Part shown: positions 44,999-57,397 of the stretch, one piece after another
Layout of the letters: each line of letters begins with the position of its first letter
Numbering within the stretch: position 1 is the stretch's first letter
Assembly (NCBI RefSeq): GCF_004379255.2
Contig: NC_056050.1
Span: 13,887,410 to 13,951,409, forward strand
Origin: Salvia splendens
Lineage: Eukaryota > Streptophyta > Magnoliopsida > Lamiales > Lamiaceae
DNA: 64,000 nucleotides
Direction: 5' to 3'
Notes under the pieces: model-generated
Seen by the model: only the letters and a program-made list of their open reading frames with translations
Told to the model about the DNA's origin: nothing
Databases searched by the model: none
Position numbers and translations under genes: made by a program

Positions 44999-47900
44999 TT
45001 AGGCGATATCAGGGAGTGCACGTAGCGGTACTTCGTCCACTACACACATCTCCGAGTTATCCCTAAATACCTTCACCATATGACCATTGACAAGAAAAGA
45101 AGTAGAGTTTGAAGCACTTCCCTGGATCTCTACTGCTCCATTTGCACGAAGACTCACAATAGTGTATGGTCCAATCCATTTAGACTTCAGCTTACCAGGC
45201 ATTAACTTGAGCCGAGATTGGAACAGGAGAACTTTCTGCCCAACTTGCAGTTCCTTGGTCCGGAGATTCTTGTCATGCCAGAGTCTCGTCTTCTCTTTGT
45301 ACCACATTGCCGATTCATATGACTCCAGCCTTAGCTCCTCCAACTCCTGTAGCTGCAATTTTCTCTCTCCTTCGCAGGATTGGGGTCTCATGTTGATCTC
45401 CTTGACCTCCCAATATGCTCGGTGTTCTACTCCCACGGGCAAGTGGCACATTTTGCCAAACATAAGCCTGTAGGGTGACATCCCAATAAGCGTCTTGTAT
45501 GCTGTCCTGTAAGCCCATAGTGCATCTCCAAGCCTCTTACTCCAGTCCTTCCTAGACGGATTAACCGTCTTCTCCAGTATCGCCTTTATCTCCCTGTTGG
45601 AGATCTCTGCTTGCCCATTTGATTGAGGATGGTACGGTGTGGAAAGGCGGTGGTGAACTCCGTACTTTCTCAATAGAGCTTCAATAGTCCGGTTACGGAA
45701 ATGCGTCCCATTATCATATATTATCGCTCTGGGCACTCCGTACATGTTAAAGATGTTAGCTCTAAGAAATTTCGCTACCTCTTTAGCTTCACAAGATGTG
45801 GTCGCTTTGGCCTCTATCCATTTCGAAACATAATCAACTGCCACAAGTATGTATGTATTCCCGTATGAAGACGGAAATGGACCCATGAAGTCCATCCCCC
45901 AGACATCGAAGATCTCTCAAACAATCACTGGGACTTGCAGAATTTCGTCTCTCCTGGAGATTCCCCGCGTCTGTTGGCACCTCTCACAGTTCTGACAAAA
46001 CTTGAAAGCATCCTTATGCAATGTAGGCCAGTAAAAACCACTATCTAACACTTTCCTTGCAGTTTTCCTAGGTCCAAAATGACCTCCACAAGCTAGGGCA
46101 TGGCAATGATTCAGCACATCCCTCTGTTCCCACTCTTGGATACACCTCCGGATTACCTGGTCAGCTCCCATTTTCCTCAAATACGTGTTGTCCCAGAAAT
46201 AATACTTGGCTTCGCTTCTAAGCTTCATCCTCTGGGCCCGGGAGATTTCCTGCGAACTGGGCACCTCTCCAGTGACCAAGTAATTTGCCAGGTCTGTGAA
46301 CCATGGCTCATCGTTTAGATGACATTTTCCCTTCAGAATCTCCTGGACCTGTTAACGCCATGATCTTTTCCCAACTGATAGGTCTAGGAAATTCCCCTAA
46401 ATAGTACAGATGCTCCTCTGGAAAAGCATCAGGTATAGCTTCGTCGGTCTCACCTTGAAAAATACGACTCAGGTGGCCAGCCACCTTGTTCTCAGTCCAT
46501 TTCTTGTCTTTAACCTCCCAATCAAATTCGTGTAAAAGTAACACCCAACGGATTAACCTCGGTTTAGACTCCTTCTTCGCTAGCAGATACTTAATAGCTG
46601 CGTGGTCCGTGAAAACGATCACCTTCGACCCCAGCAAGTACGGGCGAAACTTCTCAAATGAGTACACTACCGCCAGCATCTCCTTTTCAGTGGTGTCGTA
46701 GTTCTTCTGGGCTTGATTGAGCGTTTTCGAAGCATAGAAAATCACGTAGCTTTGCCCATCTACTCTTTGACCTAGCACTGCTCCCACTGCGTAGTCACTT
46801 GCGTCGCACATTATTTCAAATGGCAAACTCCAATCTGGTGCTCTGATAATGGGAGCAGAAACTAATCGATCCTTCAACAACTGAAAAGCTTTCTTGCACT
46901 CCTCATCGAAAACAAAATCAACAGCGTTATGCAACAAGTGAGTGAGTGGTTGAGCAATCCTTGCGAAATCCTTTATAAACCTCTTATAGAATCCTACGTG
47001 CCCTAGGAATCCTCTCACTTCTTTCTGATTCGTCGGGTAAGGCAGTTTTGAGATCACATCAACCTTTGCTCGATCTACCTGTATTCCTCTTTCTAATACC
47101 ACATGCCCTAGGACAATTCCCTCAGGGACCATAAAGTGGCATTTCTCGAAATTCAAAACCAAATGCTTTTCCTGGCACCTCCTCAGTACTATATCCAAAC
47201 TTGCCAAACATGAGTCAAATGAATTCCCGTACACAGTGAAGTCGTCCATAAAAATCTCGATGCAATCCTCCAGGAGGTCCGAGAAGATACTCATCATACA
47301 CCGCTGAAAAGTGCCTGGCGCATTGCACAGACCGAACGACATCCTTCTGTAAGCATACGTTCCAAAGGGACACGTGAAAGTTGTCTTCTCCTGGTCCTCA
47401 GTATCCACATAGATTTGAAAATACCCACTGTATCCATCCAGGAAACAGAAATATTGCTTGCCCGCCAACCTCTCCAACATCTGGTCAATGAAAGGTAACG
47501 GGAAGTGATCCTTCTTAGTAGCCTCGTTCAACTTCCGGTAGTCAATACACATCATCTACCCAGTAACAAGTCGAGTGGGGACCAACTCATTTTTATCGTT
47601 CTTGACCACTTGTATTCCCGACTTCTTTGGTACCATATGTAATGGACTAACCCATTCACTGTCTGGTATGGAATAAATGATTCCTGGGGATAGTAGCTTT
47701 AATACTTCCTTCAGCACCTCTTCCCTCATGTTCGGATTCAACTTGCGTTGTGGGTCCCTGCAGGCTTTTGCTCCTTCTTCTAGCCTAATATGATGCCTGC
47801 ACAGATCTGGACTGATTCCTACCAAGTCAGATAGTGTCCACCCAATAGCCTTCTTGTTCCTCCGAATTACCTTCAACAATTCCTCTTCTTGAGCCCAGGT

Positions 47901-49670
47901 GGAAGTGTTTTCAAAACTTTCATTCTCCTCTAGATACGCATACTTGAGCCCAGGTAGAAGTGTTTTCAACTCTTTCTTGGGGACATCTTTTTTCTGGGGT
48001 AAGGGATTTTTCTCTATCGACTCAGTGGTTATTCCCTTCGTAGACTCAGTAGAATCTTCCATGCTTGCCACATAAGGTGTCCTCCTTGATCTAGCTAGCT
48101 CCGGGTTTGTGCAGAATTCTAGAATCGCTTCAGCTAGTTCATCATCTGATAACTCACTCGTCTTCATGGCTTCACACCAACTGGCTACTTCTCTATCAAT
48201 GGCATGACTCATCTCGGAATTCTCGATCTGTACCTGCATTAATTCTATCTCAAGATACTCCTGGACCAAGGGGTTAATAACATCGATAGCATGCAAATTT
48301 TCAACGTCAAGAGGTTTCTTCATTGCCTCATCGATGCTGAATGTATATTTCTCCCCATTGTAATCAAGGCAGATGGTGCCATCAAAGACATCAATGATAG
48401 TCTTGGCGGTACGTAGGAAAGGTCTCCCTAAAAGTACTCAGCCAGACTCTACGGACTCACTATCACTCATTTTAATCACATGAAAATCAGCTGGGTACAA
48501 GAAGTCATGTACCTTCACTATCACGTTTTCAAGCACTCCTTCAGGACAAATGCATGACCTGTCTGCCAATTGGATCACAACTTTCGTGTCCACCATGCCT
48601 ACCCCTACTAACTTCTTGTATATAGACAGTGGTAACACATTTATCGACGCACCCAAGTCACACATAGCATGCTAGATTTTTACATCACCAATAGAGATGG
48701 GAAAAGTAAACATACCTGGGTCATTGCATTTCGAAGGCATCCTCCTCGTTTGAATCACCGCGGAGATGTTCTCGCCTATCAAAATTTTTCCACTGGGTCT
48801 AGCCTTCCCAGCTATATATTCCTTGATGAACTTGCTAAACACCGGCAATTTCAAAGCCTGTAAGAATGGTAGATTGATCTCCAATTTCCCAAAAATATCC
48901 ATGAAGTCTACCGGCTCTTCCTTCTTCTTCTTGGTTTTCCCCCGATTTGGGAAAGGTTTCGGTCGCTTCCCTGCTCCTGTAGAACTTTCAGCCGAGAATT
49001 CTCTAGTTTCCTTCCCTACTGCCTCGTTCTCCAACTCCGGCTCTAGATCGGGGAAGATTGGTTCAGTTGACCTAGGCAAGTGTCTCTCCATATCTCCGGC
49101 CTTAAGGTCACCCTTGACCAAGGAATTATCGCCCTCCAAGTTCCCGGGCCTTGGAATTGTATCCTCTTTCTTCTTGCCTTCCTTGGGATCTGTCGCTTCC
49201 CTCGTTCTTACCACTGACCCATCATATCCCTTCCCGGATCTCAAGGTAATCTGACTTATATTCGCTCTATCAGGTGGCCTTACTGAGGCGGGAATCTTTC
49301 CTTCATTCCCCCTCATATCACTCAAAGAAGTGACTATCTGGGATAATTGCTTTGCCAGCATATCCATTGCTGCCTTTTGCTCCAGCTGAGCGTCTTGAAG
49401 CTTGTGCACTACGTCATTGTTCGATTGCAGGTTGTTTTGCATATGTTGCTGAGAACTGACGAGGTCGTGCACCATATCATCGATACTTTTCGGTGGCTGG
49501 CTGGGCCCTGGCCCTATACTCAGAGTCGGTCCATTCACTTGATTCTGACGAGCGTTTCCTTGACCTCCTGAGGCGTTGTTGTACTGATTTCCTGGGCTCT
49601 GGTAATTGTTTTGAAAACTCCTTTGGTGCGGTGGTACATAAGAGTTCCCTTGATTGTTCTGATTTCTGTT
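44999..49670 (-). pseudogene. pol: Athila gag C-part, protease, RT, RNase H, integrase (multiple stops)
   Basis: Read leftwards from the stop at 49671 the same frame continues. It is broken by TAG at 48671-48669, TGA at 48440-48438, TAG at 47558-47556, a frameshift near 46340, and TGA at 45919-45917. Domains: protease with MCDLGASINVLPLSIYKKL; RT with [19 protein letters not shown] and [12 protein letters not shown]; RNase H with [17 protein letters not shown]; integrase with GGHFGPRK and CQNCERCQQT zinc ligands; and DDE residues in [20 protein letters not shown] and [14 protein letters not shown], all present. Two of the stops replace Trp codons. Not functional. Confidence 0.9.
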
Positions 49671-51008
49671 TCACCAGCTCGAGTGGTCTCCTTGGTTCCG
49701 ATTGATCCAGTTGCCCTGCCCCTCTTGGTTCCTTCCTGACCAGTTACCTTGTCTCTCGGGCTGAGGTGCGAACTGCTGATTTTGTTGTGGTGCTGGCTGA
49801 TTTTGTTCGTTGTCAGTCCATCTAAATTTTGGATGGTTCCTCCAGGGTGCGTCTCTCTGTCTCCCTGGATTCCATCTCCCATCGGGATTCCAACTTCCCA
49901 TTGCATTGGCTTGGGCTTGATAATCTCCTTTTCGGGTCCCGTAATATTGCTGAATTTGATTATCTCCTTGACCAGGAGATTTCCCCTTCCCTTGTGAAGC
50001 TAGTGGAATTGTCTTTTCAATCGCGTTTAAAAGAGCCTTCTCGAGCCTGTCAGTTCTTGCTTCTACTTTCTCATCTTCTTGCTCTCTTATGGCATTCACC
50101 GATCCTCTCCTCACTGCATTCCTAGGGTTATCGTACGCCTTCTTAGCGTCGATCAACTTCCCCAGGATTTCTCTTGCTTCACTTCCCCTCTTTCTTGTGA
50201 AATTCCCCCCACTCGAGGAATTCATTAAGTCCTTCGACTCCGGAGTCGCCCCTTCGTATAACAGAGAGTAGGTCTCTGCCTCTATCATTCGGTGATTCTG
50301 GCATGCATCCAACAACCCCTTGAATCTCGACCAATACTGACTCAAAGATTCGTCGTAATTCTGCTTACACTCTAATATTTCTTTTTTCAGTGCATTCGTC
50401 TTGTTGGATGGGAAAAAATAATCTAAGAATTCCAACTTGAAATCCCTCCATTTGCGGATAGAATCCGGGGGCAACCTCAATAACCACGTGTTGGCTTCCC
50501 CCTTCAAGGCAAACGGAATTGCACGTAGGCGATAATCTTCCTCCGTTGCATTATTCGGTCTCTTCTGAATGCCACACAACTTACTGAATTCATTTAAAAA
50601 CTCGTACGGACACTCATTTCTACGCCCAGAGAACGTTGGCAAGATGCCTAGTACGTTTGTCTTGATCTCAATAGTCCGCTGGCGTGGATTCATCACTATA
50701 ACTTGAGCTGGTTCTCCATCTAAATGGGCGGTTAACGAACCGATCTCTGGATCTGGATCTACTACTTGCGCCATGACTACTTCCTCTGTTTCTGACTGTG
50801 TTTCCGACTCTGTTGGTGACTTGGGATCCTCCCTTCCGGATGAACTCCAATCCTCTTCACTTTCCGAACCGAACGGAAATGGATCTCCCGTAGATAACCC
50901 TGATCTGGTGGTGACCGTGGATGTTGTATCCTTGATCTGCCAAATAAACCTATCGTCCCTCCACCCAGATGAGTTACTCCAGAATCCAGTCCGCGAGCCT
51001 CTGCTCAT
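49671..51008 (-). pseudogene. gag: Athila gag
   Basis: It starts at MSRGSRTGFWSNSSGWRDDR, about 80 nt after the PBS, and stops with TGA at 49673-49671 in a Gln/Asn/Arg-rich region; the frame continues beyond, so this stop is probably a mutation (Trp or Arg expected). Residues about 150-330 form the retrotransposon gag domain (GEANTWLLRLPPDSIRKWRD, LDYFFPSNKTNALKKEILEC, then LLYEGATPESKDLMNSSSGG). No clear CCHC zinc knuckle is seen, as in other Athila gags. Confidence 0.85.
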
Positions 51009-51085
51009 AAACTGAAAAGAAAAGAAAAATAAATTAAAACTATGTACGCCAAAAATCTCTAAAAACAATCACAAAATACGCCATC

Positions 51086-51104
51086 CATCCCCGGCAACGG
51101 CGCC
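51086..51104 (-). other. Athila primer binding site, complementary to tRNA-Asp
   Basis: The plus strand reads ATCCCCGGCAACGGCGCCA, identical to the 3' end of plant tRNA-Asp including CCA. The element strand therefore pairs with this tRNA. It lies two bases inside the 5' LTR. Confidence 0.9.
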
Positions 51105-51106
51105 AT

Positions 51107-52657
51107 TTGAAGTTGCGAGTTTAGAGTAGCGTGTGTTTATATGTTGTGAGGTCGAGACACCAAGTCCTATGAATCCATTAGAACACTTGGTCTAGGAACT
51201 CAATGTAACTCAGAATACTCTGTCGTTGTACACACAAAACTCCCCTTCAAAGATACCTCAACCCGAATACTATAAATTAGTATAGAGAAGCATGGGTCGA
51301 TCCCACGAAGATGGATGCGTAAGAGAGCATTTAGAGACTCTTGACTAAGCGGCTGCTGCCACACAAACAGGGTTGAGGTATAACTACTACTAGACCTAGG
51401 CAGGAAATATAAACGTTAGACCTAGAAAGCTGTAAACATGCTGAGATCAAACATCATCAAGACTTCGGTATATTAAGCTTACTTCCTAGACCGTGTAAAC
51501 GACTACCTAATTTAGCTAGACAGAGACCAACCAACAGTGGGGACCATGACCCAGAAATAGCAAGTACGGCAGAAAAGCTGCAAATAACTAACTGAGCATT
51601 CAACTCACAACGGCATGCATTTCTTCAACGGAATTAAACACGAAGATGAAGGAAACAGAGCACATTCCCAGATTCGAACATAATGTAAAAGTTTGGTCGT
51701 CGAAAACTTACGACAAACAGGAAATAACTCAGATCTACATATACTAGACGAAGCAAAATGAAAACACGAAGACTAGGCATCAAAATAAACCAACTCTGCT
51801 CAGATCTCACGTCGAACGCTTAATCCACTCCGGATCCAAGCAATCCGAAACCAACCATAACTCGATTCGTCTCCATAACTTCTGATTTAACAGATCTACT
51901 CCGATCAACACCGAATTTAAACGTTCCCACAATCAAGCTACAAACCAAATCAAACCTCCGATTCATTCACCAACAAACTCCGATCACTCCGATCCAGCCA
52001 TTACTCTGCACAGATTCAGTAAACAATTGCGAAACGCATCCAAAGCAAGTAAGCTAGCTCAAACTCCAGAAAATCACAACAGCAAAATCAGACATCGACA
52101 TAACAGAAAATTAAACTTGCGTAAAACACGGAATAGTCGATAAAACAGAGTGCCGAGCTTCGAGCAGCGAAGCTCGGTGAAATCCACAAAATACGAGCAA
52201 AATAAACGGAAACTTGTTTCTTCGCCTTCAACAGGACGGTGTTACAACCCAACTTGAAAATACGAGAAAGCGGAAAATGAACCCAAGCGCGAAACCCCCT
52301 GAATTTCCCTCTAAGAACCCAAGTGTATAGAAAAGTGAACTAGCTGCAGACTGTTAGTGAGGTCTCCCCCGAGAAGATCCCTCCAGAATGCATGCAACCT
52401 TCCTTTTATAGACACGGACATAATCTTCTAGAACCTTCGTAGAAATCTCCATTCTACCCTTCAGTTCTGAGATTTACTTCGTCTTGCAATTTCTTTCACA
52501 ATGTTCACTTATTCGCCAGTTTCCTCGGGCGTGTGATTGCCTCCTTCTTTTCCTGGACCTGGAGAATTTCCACTATACACATGGATTAAAACATGTGTTA
52601 GACCCAGCAAATTCACGAATTTATCCCCTAGACCTATGCATGAAATTAGCCTTATCA
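51107..52657 (-). repeat. Athila 5' LTR with promoter
   Basis: On the element strand it begins TGATAAGGCTAATTTC and ends CTCGCAACTTCA. A TATAAAA box lies at 52410-52404. The conserved hairpin is at about 52152-52178. Confidence 0.92.
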
Positions 52658-53174
52658 ACTACGTGACATCCAACCAATTGAAGTGAAAATTTTGCCAGAT
52701 TTTGTCAATTTTAAGTCAATCGTTGTACGAAATATTACTAACCTTTTCTGTCATACCTCGCTGATCCAGAAGCTCGAGTGTCGACCATTGTTGAAGTAGG
52801 CTTTTGGTTCACCCTCCTCGTCGATTTCAGAATCGTAAATTAGGATGAGGGTTTTTGTAGAGTATCCGATTTTGTGGAGTAGCTGATTTTGTGGAGTAGC
52901 CGCTTTGTGTGGAGGTAGGCTTTTTCTTGATTTTGTTGAAGAAGAAGAAGATTTGAGGGAAAGTGGAAGAGTTTAGCGTGTGGAGTAATGACTCCCAATT
53001 AATTCACACTTAAAAAATGGAACGACGATTCCTAATTTTTTTGATTCCTAATTTACCCCTCACATGACACAAATCCGTCTTATTAGACCCAACAAAAAAC
53101 AAGGAGTCATTCCAGATCGTGGCCATTAATCTCCAAATCTAACGGTCCATATATGGTCTGTATTTCTATACTTA

Positions 53175-55508
53175 GGGAGATGATCAAAGCATAACTAATA
53201 TTAAGTGTATAACTAGAGAACAAATCTCAGCCACACATTATCTTAATCCAATGACTAAAATAAGTAAACATTTTTAGTTAATAAAAATTGCATAGGGGTA
53301 TTTTAGGAAATCAACCTTGTTCTCATATTTTCACATACACACACCATTCACGCTCATACACAAACACACACTCTCTTGCACCTCCTCTCCTCGTTGATTG
53401 TGAAGTCTATATACATTCACTCTATTATTGTATTTCTAGGTTTCGAGTAGATGTTGAATTTCACCGCGAGTAGACGACGGCGCCGGTGCAGTGGGTGAGG
53501 GGGTTGTTTCATGGGAAGATATAGTGATATTGATGATAACACACCATTTTTAGAGTATTAGAATTGTTTAGGTAATGTAGCAATTTATAATTCTGCTTGT
53601 GTGCGACAGAAATTGAGTTTGATTTGCTTGTGAGTCTTAGATTTGTTGAAACAACATAGAAAGATTCAATCCTTTGGATGAAAATAAGGAATCGTATATG
53701 AAATTTTACAAATATAATAATTGACTGATTTTTATCTTGTGGCTTGATCTGCAGCTTTATTTCTTGAATGGAGGAAAATTCAGCTTATTGGAAAAAATCT
53801 TAGGCTGATTGCGAGCCTTGATTTATTAATGAGATTTGGGCAAAAACATATAAAGATTATGAATATAAGAAGAGAAATTATAAATGAAGTGAGAGGTGAG
53901 AGAAATAAAATGTACTTATGACTCCCTCTGTTCCATGTTTTGGCACGGGAATAAATAATGCGTGTTTAATGGGTTAATTAGTCACAAAATAAAATATGAG
54001 TAAGAAGAGAATATAGCAAAAGATTAATAACCTTGGAACACATTACTATAACCATGTTTTTACTTCACCGATGTTAACAAAATACATCACTATAACAAAA
54101 AATAAAAAAAACATCACTCTAACCCTGGAACACATCACTATAACCATGTTTTTACTTCACTAATGTTAACAAAATATATCACTATAACAAAAAATCAAAG
54201 AAACCTCACTCTAACCCTGGAACACATCACTATAACCATATTTTTACTTCACTGATGTTAACAAAATATATCACTATAACAATAAATCAAAGAAACATCA
54301 CTCTAACCGTGAAACACATCACTATAACCATGTTTTTACTTCACTGATGTTAACAAAATACATCACTATGACAAAAAAATCAAAGAAACATCACTCTAAC
54401 CGTGGAATACATCACTATAACCATATTTTTACTTCACTGATGTTAACAAAATACATCACTATTACAAAAATTCAAAGAAACATCACTCAAACAGTGGAAC
54501 ACATCACTATAACCATGTTTTTACTTCACTGATGTTAACAAAATGCATCACTATAACAAAATACATCACTATAACAAATTAGTTGTGCACAGTCATATCT
54601 AACTTTGTTCGATCCAGGTTCATCAACTGTAACCCCTTCGATTGTTCCTGAACATGATTATAATTATATATGGAACAAAACCACAACCAAAGGTAGAATT
54701 CACTAATAGCAAAAGTAATACAAACACTTAAAAATAGTCATCGAGATATACAAAACAATTTTGTGAAATAATCTTATAATTCAATAGCAACCTGACTTTA
54801 ACTGGCCTCAACGGTTTATACTCTCCGGAATCAAGTCACCAACAATTGAACTACCTAAAATGTAACTAGATTCTAAATCTGTATGTTTCCGATCAAAAAT
54901 CAAATATAGAAAATCTTCAGATGCGATGCTTTCCAGCTACCGCAACAACTATAGGATCAGGATGCAGAATTGTGTAACAACAGTATTCAATCATACAACT
55001 ACAATATTTTAATGTTGCAGAAGAGGAGAAGAGTTGTAGAACGCGGTTTATTTTTCAAATGAGATGAAATTTTATGTAACTTAATTTTTTATAGTGCAAT
55101 GACCATTATACACGTACCTTGTTATTGTGAAGTAAATTTGTGATAGAGGGAATTAATTTTTCTTTTAAATTCAAAAATCACATTTATTAATACTAACCCT
55201 TGATTTTCTTGATCTTGTGGCTGTGATTTATTCTCTAGTTATGTATTTAAATACAGAAACGTAGAACAATATCATACGTAGGGCACTTTTAGGTCATAGT
55301 TAGTTAATTTTTAGGTCATGCTAACAAAGCATGACCTAAAATGATCTTAGCATGACATTAAACCCAAATATTATAATATGACATAAAATTGCTTAATTAT
55401 GACCTTCCGTGTTTTTGGTTAATTATTGACCATTAGATCATCTAATCCTAGGGCCAAGATTTGGACTGCATTTCAGGATTTAAATGCATTTTTATTTTGA
55501 TCATCTCC
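53175..55508. mobile_element. Composite TIR element, GGGAGATGATCAAA ends
   Basis: It begins GGGAGATGATCAAAGC and ends TTTTGATCATCTCC, inverted copies of the same terminus. Inside, ATAACTAGAGAACAAATCTC near 53208 is inverted near 55220-55245 (TGTGATTTATTCTCTAGTTA), so a 2-kb unit appears to sit next to, or inside, a smaller unit. The right 260 bp matches 62290-62553. The interior contains a 92-bp tandem array. No gene; 53290-53480 has a short frame only. Confidence 0.55.
54030..54582. repeat. Tandem array of a 92-bp unit, about six copies
   Basis: CATCACTATAACCATGTTTT recurs at about 54041, 54133, 54225, 54317, 54410 and 54502, a period of 92-93 bp. Each unit also contains TTCACTGATGTTAACAAAAT and AAACATCACTCTAACC. 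Units differ by a few substitutions. Confidence 0.92.
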
Positions 55509-55550
55509 ATACATATATATATATATATATATGTATATGTATATATATAT

Positions 55551-57022
55551 GAGAGTGATCAATTGCTAACTACAACTAATTTAAAACCATAAGATATATA
55601 GAGATCTAGTGGTCTATAAATTGTCACGTGTAATTTCATTTTATTAATATTTAAATTTAAAAAGATTAGAAAACTACTAAAATTAGGGTTTTTTTCAAAA
55701 TGTCAATATAGTGTATAAAACATATTAATACGATTCATTGAATATGCCAACACAAGTTAGCATTGACATTTTATATGTATTATATTGACATATTATGGTA
55801 GTTACATTGACATTGATCTGCTAGCCAAAAAATATGAAAATTTAAGATTTTTTTTAAAATTTTGACATCAGAACATATGCAAGTGAGATCTCGTTAGAAA
55901 CCTTATAAATTTTCTTTAATTTGATATAAGTTGTGTAAAAAATAATTTCAGTTGAGATAGTTATAATCATTTAAAGTTTTTGGATGTTTTTTGAAAGTTG
56001 TTTATAACTAACTTTTGGTCAATTGACATAAATACACTTAATTGACATTTTATGAGCATTGTATTGATATTCATGGATAGATAATCTTGGGCCTTAATTT
56101 CATGATCCAATGTTTATCTTTTAGTTGTAGTTAGCAATTTAGGGTTGAGTTAGCAATATTAGGCCACTCGCAACGCGTCACGCGGGTGGCCCATATTCCG
56201 TCACGGAGGGACGGACGACGGCGTGACGAGTTGCAGCGCCCCGTCTCGTCCCCAGCCCGTTCCGCTTTCCGTCACGGTGTGACGAGTGGCGAGACGTCTC
56301 GCCACGTGTCGAGGCGACGTGGCGCGCCCCGGCGCCATGCGTGACGCCCACTCGCCGGCCCGCGAGTGGGCATCGTCACACTGATGCAATAAATCATTTT
56401 TTTAAAAAATTCGAATTAAATAAAAAAAAATTAAAAAATTAAAAACGGTAATATTACCGTTTATAGCCGTTCTCCATTTTTTTTTTAATTTTGTTTATTT
56501 TTTAACTCTATAAATACTCCTAATTCATCCTCATTTCACACACAACTACACATCCCGCCCAATACCAAGCCTGGCTTAACGGAATTACGTTTATGGCAGC
56601 ACAACTTGGCATTTCACCTCCTCGCGGCTTCAGTGCACCTCCACCTCCTTCGGGGGATGATTCGCCGGCGGAGTAGTTTTTTTTTATTTTCTATAAAATT
56701 GTATTTTAAATTATGTCATTTTTATTTTTTTAGAATTTTAATTATGTCTTTTTTTTATTTTTTTGAATTTTAAGTTGTATTTTATTTTATGTTGTAATTT
56801 TATTTTATTTTTAATGAAGTAAGTTATTTTTAATTGAATTTGGTTGGAAATAAAAATAAAAAATAAAATTGAATGAATAGTAATTTAAGGGACGGTTAAG
56901 GGACGAAGGGTTGCAGGTTCCGTCCCTTAGTTAAGGAATAGAGTAAAAAAGTACAGTGGGGCCCGCGAATAGTAATTTAAGGGACGGTTTAGTGACAACG
57001 TTGTGGATGGCCTAACTCACCC
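55551..57022. mobile_element. TIR element, GAGAGTGATCAATTGCTAAC family, with nested MITE
   Basis: The left end GAGAGTGATCAATTGCTAAC and the right end GAGTTAGCAATATT plus AACTCACCC match the element at 34436-35359, and internal blocks are shared. A PIF-type MITE occupies most of the right half. (TA)n lies left, and (TA)n with (CA)n lies right. Confidence 0.7.
56162..57012. mobile_element. PIF/Harbinger MITE, deletion derivative of a Harbinger-2-like element
   Basis: Termini GGCCACTCGCAACGC and CGTTGTGGATGGCC are imperfect inverted repeats inserted at a TTA/TAA site. It shares with Harbinger-2 the left CG-rich region, a CTATAAATACTCC box (about 56509) with CTCACACACAAC-like leader, and the right-hand TAGTTAAG, AAAAGTACAGTGG and GGGACGGTT blocks. 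The transposase is missing except for a short proline-rich tail (PPPPSGDDSPAE). Confidence 0.75.
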
Positions 57023-57038
57023 ATATATATATATACAT

Positions 57039-57070
<32 letters not shown>

Positions 57071-57270
57071 GGTCCTCTTCTAATGTTTATAATACCATAA
57101 TCCAAAACTAAGAATAAATCTATAACCTTAAATTTTGAAATGAGTGTATGAGATTAAAGCTTACAAATTTCAATAAATAGTAAACAAAATATCAACAAAA
57201 GAGTAATACCGTCATTATGTTATCATATGGTAATTTTCGTGGGTGTTTTTTATATCTACATAGTGTATTA

Positions 57271-57385
<115 letters not shown>

Positions 57386-57397
57386 CAAATATATATA

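Larger units (their letters stand above)
38893..52657 (-). mobile_element. Athila-type Ty3/gypsy element, 13.8 kb
   Basis: This minus-strand LTR retrotransposon has 1551-bp LTRs starting TGATAAGG and a 5-bp duplication ACTAC (38888-38892 and 52658-52662). The PBS is complementary to tRNA-Asp. Order: gag, protease, RT, RNase H, integrase, a separate env-like ORF, a non-coding 3' region, LTR. A large size, a tRNA-Asp primer and an ORF after pol fit the Athila lineage. The LTRs differ at roughly 2% of positions by eye, so it is older than the Tat copies, and all frames carry stops. Confidence 0.92.
35851..53174. mobile_element. Repeat R copy A (FAR1/MULE-derived), split by an Athila element
   Basis: 35851-38892 and 52663-53174 together match copy B (57398-60304) from GATTTTAATCAAAACAAGAA to GGTCTGTATTTCTATACTTA. 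Removing 38893-52657 and one ACTAC restores collinearity (GATACACT then GACATCCAACC). A 711-bp hAT MITE is a second insertion. Short inverted similarity between the ends (AAGAAATACAG and its complement CTGTATTTCT) suggests a MULE-like or related TIR element. Both copies sit next to (TA)n. Confidence 0.75.

Noticed and set aside
51086..51104. Possible tRNA-Asp gene
   Set aside because: Only the last 19 bases of the tRNA are present and they lie two bases from an LTR, so it is a primer binding site.
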